Shown: piece after piece, positions 26,707-34,352 of the stretch
Layout: the number at the start of each line of letters is the position of its first letter
Position numbering within the stretch: the first letter of the stretch is position 1
Assembly: GCF_025751575.1 (NCBI RefSeq)
Contig: NZ_JAOWLA010000015.1
Coordinates: forward strand, 1-64,000
Source: Albidovulum sediminicola
Lineage (GTDB): Bacteria > Pseudomonadota > Alphaproteobacteria > Rhodobacterales > Rhodobacteraceae
Length of the DNA: 64,000 nucleotides
Direction of reading: 5' to 3'
Position numbers and translations under genes: made by a program
Notes under the pieces: model-generated
What the model was told of the DNA's origin: nothing
Seen by the model: the letters and a program-made list of their open reading frames with translations, nothing else
The model's database searches: none

Positions 26707-27813
26707 ATGGGCGCAACAAGGTGGGGGCAACGGGTCATGATGGCGATCACGGCCAGCGGCCTGACCTTGGCGCCCGGTCCCTTGGCCGCGACCGGAGGCT
26801 GCGTCGCGGCGCTCCGGTCGCCGTTTCCGGACAGGGACATGCCGGTGTCTGCCGCGCCCGAGGCCTATGACTGCGCCGAGGCTCCGGCTCCGGTGGTCTC
26901 GCTCGACGCAATAAGCAAGTACGACCAAGAAAGCCCGAACCGCGACAAGCTGGACGCGGAGGCCGCCGCCGCCTTCGAGGCGGAAATGGAAGGCCTGCGG
27001 GAGTTCCAGAAGCTTGTCGTCCGGGCGGCCAATGCCAGCCGGCTGAAGCCGGAACAGGCACAATCCGCGGCCGACTGCGCCAGCGCCTATATCGTTGAAT
27101 GGGTCCGCGCCGATGCGCTTTCGGACATGCAAAGCCACACCGCGCAGCAGCACCGTTCGATCTATGTCGGCACGATCGCGCTCGCCTGGCTTCAGGTGCG
27201 CGACCGCAACGACAAGCCCCTGGAACAGACGGAGGTCGAGGCCTGGCTTGCAACGCGGGCCGAAGAGATCGTGACCTATTTCGGCGACCGCAACGACAAA
27301 CCCTCGGGGCGCAACAATCACCGCTACTGGGCCGGCGCCGCAGTGGCGGCGAGCGGGATCGCGACCGGGCGCTGCGATCTCTATGCCTGGGGCACCAGCG
27401 CGCTAGATATCGCGCTCGCGCAGGTGACGGCCGAGGGATACCTCCCGCTGGAGCTCGACCGGGGCACGCGCGCCCGTGACTATCACCTTTATGCGCTCGC
27501 CCCGCTGATGCTGCTCGCGCTGATGGAGAAGAACCGGGGCCGGGACGTCATGGCCGACCACAACGGGGCGCTGCGGCGTCTTGTGGCGCAGACCCTTGAT
27601 GCGGTCGCCGACCCCGGCGCGATTGCCGAAAAGACCGGCGAGGAACAGATCGCGTTCACCGGCGAGGATGGCGCGCCGAAGGGCCACCAGATGGCGTGGT
27701 TCGTTCTGCTGCAACAGATCGACCCGGATTTCGCAGCCGGGTTCGACCTGGAATTGCCCCAGCCTCTGGCGTTCACGAGCCTCGGGGGCGATCTTGCCAA
27801 GCTTTTCAATTGA
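26707..27813 (+). CDS. algL: alginate lyase (PL5, AlgL-like), second paralogue
   Basis: This 368-residue exported protein is the closer AlgL match of the two lyase genes. It has GRNNHRYWAG with His205 and the full NNHxYW motif, then LDRGTRARDYH with Arg252 and Tyr259. The His-Tyr spacing is 54 and Arg-Tyr 7, as in characterised PL5 lyases. The enzyme cleaves polymannuronate by beta-elimination in the periplasm and clears polymer that fails to exit. The export signal near residues 10-28 is somewhat polar. The start is six bases after the previous stop, with only a weak ribosome site, so translation may depend on coupling. Confidence 0.85.
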   Translation: MGATRWGQRVMMAITASGLTLAPGPLAATGGCVAALRSPFPDRDMPVSAAPEAYDCAEAPAPVVSLDAISKYDQESPNRDKLDAEAAAAFEAEMEGLREFQKLVVRAANASRLKPEQAQSAADCASAYIVEWVRADALSDMQSHTAQQHRSIYVGTIALAWLQVRDRNDKPLEQTEVEAWLATRAEEIVTYFGDRNDKPSGRNNHRYWAGAAVAASGIATGRCDLYAWGTSALDIALAQVTAEGYLPLELDRGTRARDYHLYALAPLMLLALMEKNRGRDVMADHNGALRRLVAQTLDAVADPGAIAEKTGEEQIAFTGEDGAPKGHQMAWFVLLQQIDPDFAAGFDLELPQPLAFTSLGGDLAKLFN

Positions 27814-27826
27814 TCGGAGATCGAGG

Positions 27827-29965
27827 ATGACGAAACTCAAAGCGCTTCGGGCCGGAACGTCCATGCTTGTGGTCGGGGCGTTCCTGGGCCTTTCGGGTTG
27901 CGAAGTCACCCTGGTCGAAAACCGCACCTCCGCCGACATCCGGGAGGCCCGCGTGGCCAGCCAGACGCGCGGCGATTCCCGCTCGGCCGAGGCGCTGCTC
28001 CGGCAGGCGATCTACGACGCGCGCGATCCCAAGCTGCGCATGGTCGCGGAATACGAACTTGGCCGCATCCTCGTCAGCAAGCCCACCAACAGTTCGCGGG
28101 TACAAGAAGGGCTCGGCCTTCTGGGAAGCGCCTCGGCCACCTACGCCCCGGCGCAGGCCAAGCTTGGGCAGATGTATGCCGAGGGCGACGGGGTGCGGAA
28201 GGACGAGCTTCGCGCGACGCAATACCTGCGCGCCGCCGCCCAGGGGGGGCATGCCGGGGCGCAGTTGGACCTTGCCACGCTGATCCGCAAGAACCCCGCG
28301 CTCGGCAGCCCGATCGAGGCGTCGCGCCTGGCGTCGGCCGCCATTTCCAAACTTCAGGCTGACAGCCGCAAGGGGGATGCCAATGCCTCGCGTCAGTTGG
28401 GGCAGCTTTATCGGGACGGGTTGGTCGTTCCGGCGAACCGCGCGGAATCCGAACGCTACTACTCGATGGCAGTGCGCCAGGGGCAGACCAAGGCCGTGAC
28501 CGAGCTTGCGGAGATGTGGATGAACGGATCGCCCGCAGACCGGCAAAAGGCGCTGCGGCTTCTTGAGATGGGGGCCGACCGCGATGTGGGCCGCGCCGTG
28601 ATCCTGCTGGGCGACCTCTACCGCAACGGCACGATCACCCAGGCCGACCGGGATCGCGCGCTGGCTTATTATCTCAGGGGCGCGACCTCTTACGATGACT
28701 CCACGGTCAGCCGCGTCGCCTCGACCCTGCGCATGGGTGGCGTTTCGGCCGAGCGGCGCAGTCAGGCCACGCAATACCTCCAGTCGGCGGCCGCCAGCGG
28801 TTCGGCCAAGGCCGCGATGGAACTGGGCAAGATCAGCGAAAACGGCGGCAACCTGGGGGCGGCGGCAAAATACTACCGCACCGCGGCCAATGCCGGCCTG
28901 CCGGAGGCGAAGATGCGCCTTGGGCGGCTCCTGTTCGAAGGCAAGGGTGTCGGGCGCGACTATGCGGGCGCGGTCAAGCTTCTCGATGCGGCCTCGCGCG
29001 CGGGCTACAACGAGGCGGACGCCTATCTGGGGCGGGCCTATGCCGAGGGCAACGGGGTCGCGCAGGACTGGACGAAGGCGCGGACCTACCTGGAAAAGGG
29101 CATCAAGGGCGGCTCGACCTCGGCCGCGGTCTTCCTGGCACAGGCCTATTGGGATGGGCTTGGTGGCCCGGCCAACCCGACCGAGGCGGTGCGGCTCTTC
29201 AAGTTCGCGGCCGACCGTGGCAGCGTCACCGCGATGAACGCGCTCGCCGAGGCGTACCGGACCGGGCGCGGCGTCGCGCCCAACCAGGACCTTGCGCTGC
29301 AATGGACCGAGCGCGCGGCCAAGGGCGGGTCATCCTCGGCGCTGGTCGATACGGGCTGGGCCTATGCGACCGGCAACGGCGTGCCGCGCGACATGGTGGA
29401 GGCCAATCGCTACTTCCAGTCCGCGGTCGATCGCGACCCGTCCAAGGCCGGGCAAATCGCGCGCGCACTCCGCGACGGCAGCAAGGGCGTCGTCGATACC
29501 GCGCTTGCGGACTACTACGCCGATATCGCCCGCCTTTCCGGAGACCCGCAGGAACTGCGCAATCAGGCGCGCGGGCTGGAAAGCTCCGACCCCGCACAGG
29601 CGGAGGCGGCCTATCGTGAGGCCGCGCGCAATGGCGATACCGTCGCCATGATCTGGCTGGCAGAGCGCGCCTTCGCCTCCGGGGACGGGGCAGGGGGACG
29701 CCGGCTGCTGGACCAGGCGGCGTCGGGCGGGAACGGCGAGGCGGCGCAAAAGCTTGGCGCGATCTATGCCTTCGGCGATGGGGTCGGGATCGATCTTGGC
29801 CGGGCGCTGTCCTACTACAAGCGCGGCGCCGAGCTCGGCAATGGCGAGTCCATGTACTGGGTCAGCATGTTCTACCGTCAGGGCCTGGGCGTGCCTGTCG
29901 ATACCCGGCTCGCGGACGAATGGCTCGCCAAGGCCCGCGCGGCGGGCTACTCGGTCGGGCTCTAG
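27827..29965 (+). CDS. algK: AlgK-like Sel1-repeat outer-membrane lipoprotein
   Basis: The 712-residue protein begins with a lipoprotein signal: a hydrophobic stretch then LSGC, making Cys25 the acylated residue. Sel1/TPR repeats follow from about 60 to the end (for example LGQMYAEGDGV, LGRAYAEGNGV, LGAIYAFGDGVGIDLGRALSYY). AlgK is an outer-membrane Sel1 lipoprotein that localises the AlgE pore, so this is the best AlgK equivalent, though longer than the usual about 475 residues. The Met at 27827 follows GGAGATCGAGG and starts the signal peptide. An earlier in-frame start at 27581 lies inside algL and is not used. Its TAG overlaps the stop of the convergent gene. Confidence 0.85.
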   Translation: MTKLKALRAGTSMLVVGAFLGLSGCEVTLVENRTSADIREARVASQTRGDSRSAEALLRQAIYDARDPKLRMVAEYELGRILVSKPTNSSRVQEGLGLLGSASATYAPAQAKLGQMYAEGDGVRKDELRATQYLRAAAQGGHAGAQLDLATLIRKNPALGSPIEASRLASAAISKLQADSRKGDANASRQLGQLYRDGLVVPANRAESERYYSMAVRQGQTKAVTELAEMWMNGSPADRQKALRLLEMGADRDVGRAVILLGDLYRNGTITQADRDRALAYYLRGATSYDDSTVSRVASTLRMGGVSAERRSQATQYLQSAAASGSAKAAMELGKISENGGNLGAAAKYYRTAANAGLPEAKMRLGRLLFEGKGVGRDYAGAVKLLDAASRAGYNEADAYLGRAYAEGNGVAQDWTKARTYLEKGIKGGSTSAAVFLAQAYWDGLGGPANPTEAVRLFKFAADRGSVTAMNALAEAYRTGRGVAPNQDLALQWTERAAKGGSSSALVDTGWAYATGNGVPRDMVEANRYFQSAVDRDPSKAGQIARALRDGSKGVVDTALADYYADIARLSGDPQELRNQARGLESSDPAQAEAAYREAARNGDTVAMIWLAERAFASGDGAGGRRLLDQAASGGNGEAAQKLGAIYAFGDGVGIDLGRALSYYKRGAELGNGESMYWVSMFYRQGLGVPVDTRLADEWLAKARAAGYSVGL

Positions 29966-31434
29966 GGGCCCGCGCATCTGGCGGCGAGATTTCGGATCTG
30001 CGCCGCCAGCCGCCGGCTGTTCAGCGTTTGCGGGAGGACGAGGTCCAGCCGGGGCAGGAGCCGCTGGCCCGATGCCGCGATCTCGGGTCCGACAAGGGCC
30101 AGCGTGTTGTCCGAAAACCCGATGGCCGTCAGCCGGTCCGAGAGCCGCGCCAGAACCGTGGGCGCCGACTGCCCTTGGCGGGTCAACTCCAGCATGCAGG
30201 CCCCCTGCCGCGACTGGCTTAGTGTGAAGCCCTCATCGGGGCTGTCCAGAACGCGGATATCCGCCACCCCGGCGACGGGCAGCCCGGCATGTTCGAAGCC
30301 CGGATCGAACTCGAACTGATTGGCGTCGAGCCCCTGAAGGAAGATCGAATCCGCTGTCGGGACGATCAGATCCGCGACCCGGGAAGGATCCTTGCTGGCC
30401 GGCACGATCGCGGCGGAAAGATCGCTCAGGGCCAAGATCGGCGCCCTTGGTCCCGCCTTCATCAGCGCCAGCAGGCGGCCCTGGGGCGTCACGGGATCCG
30501 CGGCCGTGACGATCTCGGCATCGACGAGGAACCGCCCGTCGCGCAGGTCGATGATCCCCCGGGGGCGGGTGGGCATGGCGAAATCGACCGGCTGCTCGAA
30601 CAGGACCGAGCCGCCGTCATCCATATGGATCAGCCTGTAGGCAAAGGGGCCGCGGTCGTCGTCGGGCAGCAGCAGCAGAAAGCCCGCCGCGCGTAGTGGC
30701 ACCGCGAAGATCCGGTCCATCGCCTGACGCGTCGAAAACGGAAGCGTGACATTGCGGACGGCGTTGAACTGCCCATCGAAGAGCGAGAGATATAGCCCCG
30801 TCTGCGCCGTTGCCTGCGTGGCCCCGGACTGCGCGGCCCCCAGTACCAGGATCCGGTCGGGCGATACGCGCGATACCGCAAGGAAGCGGTCGTTGCTCAG
30901 CGGCGTGTCCTGCACGACCACCTGCGGCGCCTGCCCTGGGACGAGATAGGTGAGCGCCGCTGCGCTGTCGCCACGGTCGGGCCGGCCGATCTCACCCACG
31001 ACGATGACGCCCGCGCCGTGCTGAACCATGCCCGCGCCGTGCATGACCGCGCCGGTCGACGTATAGGCGATGTCACGCAACTCTCCGGTGGGGCTCAGCC
31101 GCAGAAGGGCGGTTTCGCGAACGTCCCGGGTGCTGGCCTCGACCACGAGGTCGATGTCCCCGCCCCGCCGGGCGTAAAAGAACATGACTTCCGGGGGATT
31201 GGCGAAGAGGTTCAGCCGTAACTGGCCGCTATCAATCTGGCGCCCGCTGGGGTCGATCCGGCTGAGGTTCACCGACTGTTCCCCGGGCGAGTAGTCCATG
31301 ACGACGACGTTGCCCAGGGCCTCGATCTGGGCCAGCACGCGGCCGGGGGCCGATCGGGCCTCAGTTGCCCCGAAAAAAGCAGATAGTGCGCAAAATAATG
31401 CCAACATCGTTAGAGATTTCAGCACGTTGAGCAC
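29962..31434 (-). CDS. exported protein of unknown function, possible beta-propeller
   Basis: I do not recognise the family. The 490-residue protein has a clear signal peptide (hydrophobic 6-22, cleavage near ARS-A). It carries repeated short blocks of the type LSRIDPSGRQ, LRLSPTGELRD and IHMDDGGSVLF, which resemble beta-propeller blades. Only two cysteines remain in the mature part, near its C-terminus. It converges on algK; the two stop codons share CTAG, so there is no room for a terminator. It is divergent from the outer-membrane barrel gene. The position suggests a periplasmic accessory of the polysaccharide machine, possibly polymer- or peptidoglycan-binding, but nothing proves it. Confidence 0.7.
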   Translation of the reverse strand: MLNVLKSLTMLALFCALSAFFGATEARSAPGRVLAQIEALGNVVVMDYSPGEQSVNLSRIDPSGRQIDSGQLRLNLFANPPEVMFFYARRGGDIDLVVEASTRDVRETALLRLSPTGELRDIAYTSTGAVMHGAGMVQHGAGVIVVGEIGRPDRGDSAAALTYLVPGQAPQVVVQDTPLSNDRFLAVSRVSPDRILVLGAAQSGATQATAQTGLYLSLFDGQFNAVRNVTLPFSTRQAMDRIFAVPLRAAGFLLLLPDDDRGPFAYRLIHMDDGGSVLFEQPVDFAMPTRPRGIIDLRDGRFLVDAEIVTAADPVTPQGRLLALMKAGPRAPILALSDLSAAIVPASKDPSRVADLIVPTADSIFLQGLDANQFEFDPGFEHAGLPVAGVADIRVLDSPDEGFTLSQSRQGACMLELTRQGQSAPTVLARLSDRLTAIGFSDNTLALVGPEIAASGQRLLPRLDLVLPQTLNSRRLAAQIRNLAARCAGP

Positions 31435-31622
31435 TCCTTCCCGGGCAGGGACACTGACGGATCACAAAACGATGCAAAAGGCCCACACAGCTGCCCAAAC
31501 CGCGCGATCATTTACCCTTAAGCTAAAAAAATAATGGCAATAAATTCAAGAAATGTTATTACTCACCATGCAATAAAATGCTACACCGTAATCGTTGGTG
31601 GCTGAGGTAAAGAGCAGGGCAG
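31435..31622. promoter_or_regulatory. AT-rich divergent promoter region
   Basis: The 188 bases between the exported unknown gene and the beta-barrel gene are strikingly AT-rich, especially about 31505-31590, and must hold promoters for both directions. No clear -35/-10 pair could be assigned. No gene is supported here. Confidence 0.5.
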
Positions 31623-32975
31623 ATGGGTATGAACGGAAAGAAACACTTGGGTTATTCCCAGGCGCTCCTGGCTTGTGTTGCCGCGCCCGCGCTTGGTGTG
31701 GTCGCCGCCTCGCCGTCCTTCGCGCAATCCTTCCTGTCGTCCGATTACGCGATCCCGCAACTGCCCGATCAGCCCTATGAGGCCTCGGTCAGCCAGGGGC
31801 CGGTCTCCTCGGCCGTGACCCTCGCCTTCGAGGGCAAGACCGGCGCAGGGTTCCAAAGCAACATCTTCAAGGATGCCAACGGCGCCGAGGTTTCGGATTT
31901 CGTCTTCAGCGCCTCGCCGCGCGCCGTCCTGCGCGTCAACACCGGCGGCGTGAAGGGCAAGATCGAGGCTGGCGCTGATCTGACCAAATATTCCTCGAAC
32001 CCGATCAACGACCAGGTGGACCTGTTCGTGCGCGGCAAGGCCGAGTTCGGGCTGAGCGACCGCAGCTCGATCTTCGTCGATGCGGGCCTCAAGCAGGATG
32101 AGCACGCGATCGAGGCCAACCTGTCGCAGCCCGGCCTGACCCCGACCGAGACGCGGACCTCGCTGGAAGGGCATGTCGAGGCGGGTTTCAAATACGCGGG
32201 CGACCAATGGACATCGCGCGCGGCCGTCGGGCTGAGCTTCGTGAACTATGACGGCATCCAGGCGACCGGCGATCCGCTGGCGGCCGCCGCCGTCTACGGC
32301 GGGCTTCCGGGCATCGATAACGAGCTGCGCAACAAGACCACGGTCTATGCGAGCGCGGAAGCGGGAAAGAAGCTCTCGCTCGAGGGAGAGATCTTCGGCG
32401 GCGTCAAACTTGAAGTCGCGAGCTTCCAGAAGGATGTCAGCTACAACCCCGCGCGCAACAGCACCACGATCGAGCCCTTCGTCGGCTACCGCCACACGGC
32501 CGCAGACGGCTCGCTAGAGGCTGATGCGCGCATCGGCGTCGCGATCCGGTCCTTCGACAATGACGATTACGATACGATCATCGTGCCGACGGTGAACGCC
32601 TCGGCCACCTGGTCGCCCGATGGCCGCGACTACGCGATCTTTGCCTCGACCGAAACCACGCTCGATGACACGCTTGCGGTTGGCGTCGGCGCCAAGGTCA
32701 CGCAGGAATTCAAGGTGGGCGCCCGCGCCAACCTGAATGACCGCTGGGAGATCAACGGCGACATCGGCGGCGAATATGCGCTGGAGACCGTCTCGGAAGC
32801 CCTGGGCGGCGGATCGGATTCCGAAACGACCCTGGGTATTGGCGTCGGCATGAAGTACTTCGTGATGGACAACATCTACGTCGGCGCCGATGCACGCTAC
32901 GAAACGACCTTTGGCAACAGCGCGGGGCAGATCTCCGACGCGGTTTTCAGGGTCAACGTGGGCGCTGAGTACTGA
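31623..32975 (+). CDS. outer-membrane beta-barrel protein, candidate polymer export pore
   Basis: The 450-residue protein has a signal peptide (cleavage after SFA-Q, about residue 35) and a long series of alternating amphipathic strands (TLAFEGKTGAGFQ, ADARIGVAIRSF, KVGARANLNDRWEING). It ends in the aromatic residue Tyr (VNVGAEY), the terminal signal used by the Bam machinery. It resembles the BBP2-type barrels found in several exopolysaccharide loci and does not look like AlgE. In this locus it is the only candidate for the outer-membrane channel. Its TGA overlaps the ATG of the diguanylate cyclase by one base (TGATG), so the two are translationally coupled. The first or third codon could be the start. 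Confidence 0.8.
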   Translation: MGMNGKKHLGYSQALLACVAAPALGVVAASPSFAQSFLSSDYAIPQLPDQPYEASVSQGPVSSAVTLAFEGKTGAGFQSNIFKDANGAEVSDFVFSASPRAVLRVNTGGVKGKIEAGADLTKYSSNPINDQVDLFVRGKAEFGLSDRSSIFVDAGLKQDEHAIEANLSQPGLTPTETRTSLEGHVEAGFKYAGDQWTSRAAVGLSFVNYDGIQATGDPLAAAAVYGGLPGIDNELRNKTTVYASAEAGKKLSLEGEIFGGVKLEVASFQKDVSYNPARNSTTIEPFVGYRHTAADGSLEADARIGVAIRSFDNDDYDTIIVPTVNASATWSPDGRDYAIFASTETTLDDTLAVGVGAKVTQEFKVGARANLNDRWEINGDIGGEYALETVSEALGGGSDSETTLGIGVGMKYFVMDNIYVGADARYETTFGNSAGQISDAVFRVNVGAEY

Positions 32976-33760
32976 TGGTTTTCGCCGATACGACCGAGGT
33001 CGTGTCGCGGTGCCTGAGCCAAGCGGGGGGGTTCGCCCTCCTTCTGTTCGATGCTGAAGGGGCGCTGCGTGGAGCCCAGGGCGACGAGGCGCTCTTTAGC
33101 CTCGGGCGCGAGGGCCTGTTGGCGCTGCTCGCGACCTTTGGTCAGGCTGAAGACTGGCAGGGCGCCGTGACGACTTATGTCGGGGCTCAGGCGCTGCGGC
33201 TTTCCGTATCGCGGGCGGACGGCGCGGTGGTGGCTTTCCTGCAGGACCTTAGCGATCAGATCACGCGCGAAACCCTTCTCCGGATCGAGGCGACGACCGA
33301 TCCCCTGACCGGACTGCTGAACCGGCGGGGCTTCGAGCGGCTGACCGCCACCGCGTTCCGTTCGCATTCCGGGACGGAGACCGGCCACGTCATCGGCGTC
33401 GTAGATGTCGACAACCTGAAGCGCCTGAACGACGGCGGCGGCTATCAGCAGGGGGACCGGACCCTGAAAGGTGTGGCGCGCGAGCTTGATCGCAGTTTCC
33501 GCGCCGGCGACATCACGGGCCGAGTTGGCGGCGACGAGTTCGCCTTTTGCCTCGTCAACGTTCCCGAGCCCTTGGTCGAAAAGATCCTGAAGCGCCTGTC
33601 GGCCCGCATCGCGGAGGAAACCTCTGCCACGGTGACCATCGGCGCGGTTCACTGTCCGGCATATTCCGACCCGGCGCAGGCCCAGATCCGTGCGGGTGAG
33701 CTTGCCCTTGCAGCCAAGCGTGCGGGCAAGAATCGGGTCTCAATCGAGGTCGTTCGCTGA
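32975..33760 (+). CDS. GGDEF diguanylate cyclase
   Basis: The 261-residue protein has no membrane segment. Residues 1-100 look like a small PAS-type sensor domain; 105-261 form the GGDEF domain. The active motif GGDEF is intact (185-189), with DVDNLKRLND and GGYQQGD for metal and nucleotide binding. An inhibitory I-site, RxxD (Arg176/Asp179), lies five residues before GGDEF, predicting product feedback. It should make c-di-GMP, which the PilZ domain of Alg44 in the same locus would sense. It is coupled to the beta-barrel gene by a one-base overlap. The signal sensed is unknown. Confidence 0.92.
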   Translation: MVFADTTEVVSRCLSQAGGFALLLFDAEGALRGAQGDEALFSLGREGLLALLATFGQAEDWQGAVTTYVGAQALRLSVSRADGAVVAFLQDLSDQITRETLLRIEATTDPLTGLLNRRGFERLTATAFRSHSGTETGHVIGVVDVDNLKRLNDGGGYQQGDRTLKGVARELDRSFRAGDITGRVGGDEFAFCLVNVPEPLVEKILKRLSARIAEETSATVTIGAVHCPAYSDPAQAQIRAGELALAAKRAGKNRVSIEVVR

Positions 33761-33779
33761 CGGGGGGGCGCCTCGCGCG

Positions 33780-33794
33780 TTAACGATCTGTTAA
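33780..33794 (+). promoter_or_regulatory. perfect CtrA-type box
   Basis: TTAA-CGATCTG-TTAA matches the alphaproteobacterial CtrA consensus TTAA-N7-TTAA exactly and is itself an inverted repeat (TTAAC/GTTAA). It lies 20 bases after the diguanylate cyclase stop and 70 before a small ORF with a good ribosome site. CtrA binding is inferred. Confidence 0.5.
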
Positions 33795-33799
33795 GAACT

Positions 33800-33848
33800 G
33801 GTTCATAGGCTTCAGGAACTGGGCGATTTTCCCAGCATCTATGAAGCC
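33800..33848 (+). terminator. nested hairpin after the diguanylate cyclase
   Basis: An outer stem of GGTTCATAG (33800-33808) with CTATGAAGCC (33839-33848, one bulge) encloses an inner stem CTGGG/CCCAG (33819-33835) with a TTTT-containing loop. No T tract follows, so it may be a leader structure for the next ORF rather than a terminator. Confidence 0.35.
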
Positions 33849-33863
33849 GAAAGACCAGGAGTC

Positions 33864-34127
33864 ATGGAAATTGCCGCAACAATCCTGATGGTACGGTTCC
33901 TAGTGGGTGCCTTGTTAACGATTTCTGAAATTACCTTTTCATTGCAGCGTGTTAAAGAGCTGTCGGCGCAAAGGGCTCGGGGCGTGATCCCGGTGCGGGG
34001 CGATGGGTGCATCATCAAACCCAGGCTGTCCTTAGCGCGCGCTGAGCGCGAAGCGAGCCGCTGTAATTCGCGTAAGGCGCGCATCGCCGCGAGCGCCGTG
34101 CCGTGCCGGTTGGCCGTGACCCACTGA
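33864..34127 (+). CDS. possible small membrane protein, unrecognised
   Basis: The 87-codon ORF starts 4 bases after AGGAG. Residues about 4-25 (ATILMVRFLVGALLTISEITF) could span the membrane; the rest is basic. It lies downstream of the perfect CtrA-type box and the nested hairpin, which makes transcription plausible. I recognise no family, and composition after residue 40 is not clearly coding. Weak call. Confidence 0.3.
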   Translation: MEIAATILMVRFLVGALLTISEITFSLQRVKELSAQRARGVIPVRGDGCIIKPRLSLARAEREASRCNSRKARIAASAVPCRLAVTH

Positions 34128-34352
34128 AAATAACGGGGGCAGAGGCGGGGCCAAGCGACGCGCCCGTGGTACAGCGACGGCAAGGGGCGCCATGCGCCGA
34201 CTGCGGCCCGCACGATGCCTCGCAGGGCGTGCGGGCGGCCGCCGAGGACGCGGCTGAATTGCTGCAATTGCAAAACGCGCCTTGCGCACCGCAGCGCAAT
34301 ATCATATCCCCAAAACGACCCGTCACGAAACTTCCTTGCGAGAGAAATCAGC

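Larger units (their letters stand above)
33761..34352. other. 592-base region between the diguanylate cyclase and mcl1
   Basis: It contains the CtrA-type box, the nested hairpin and the doubtful 87-codon ORF. From 34128 to 34352 nothing certain is seen. The reverse strand is open across this part, but its only plausible start would lie on the mcl1 start codon (CATG). Confidence 0.4.
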
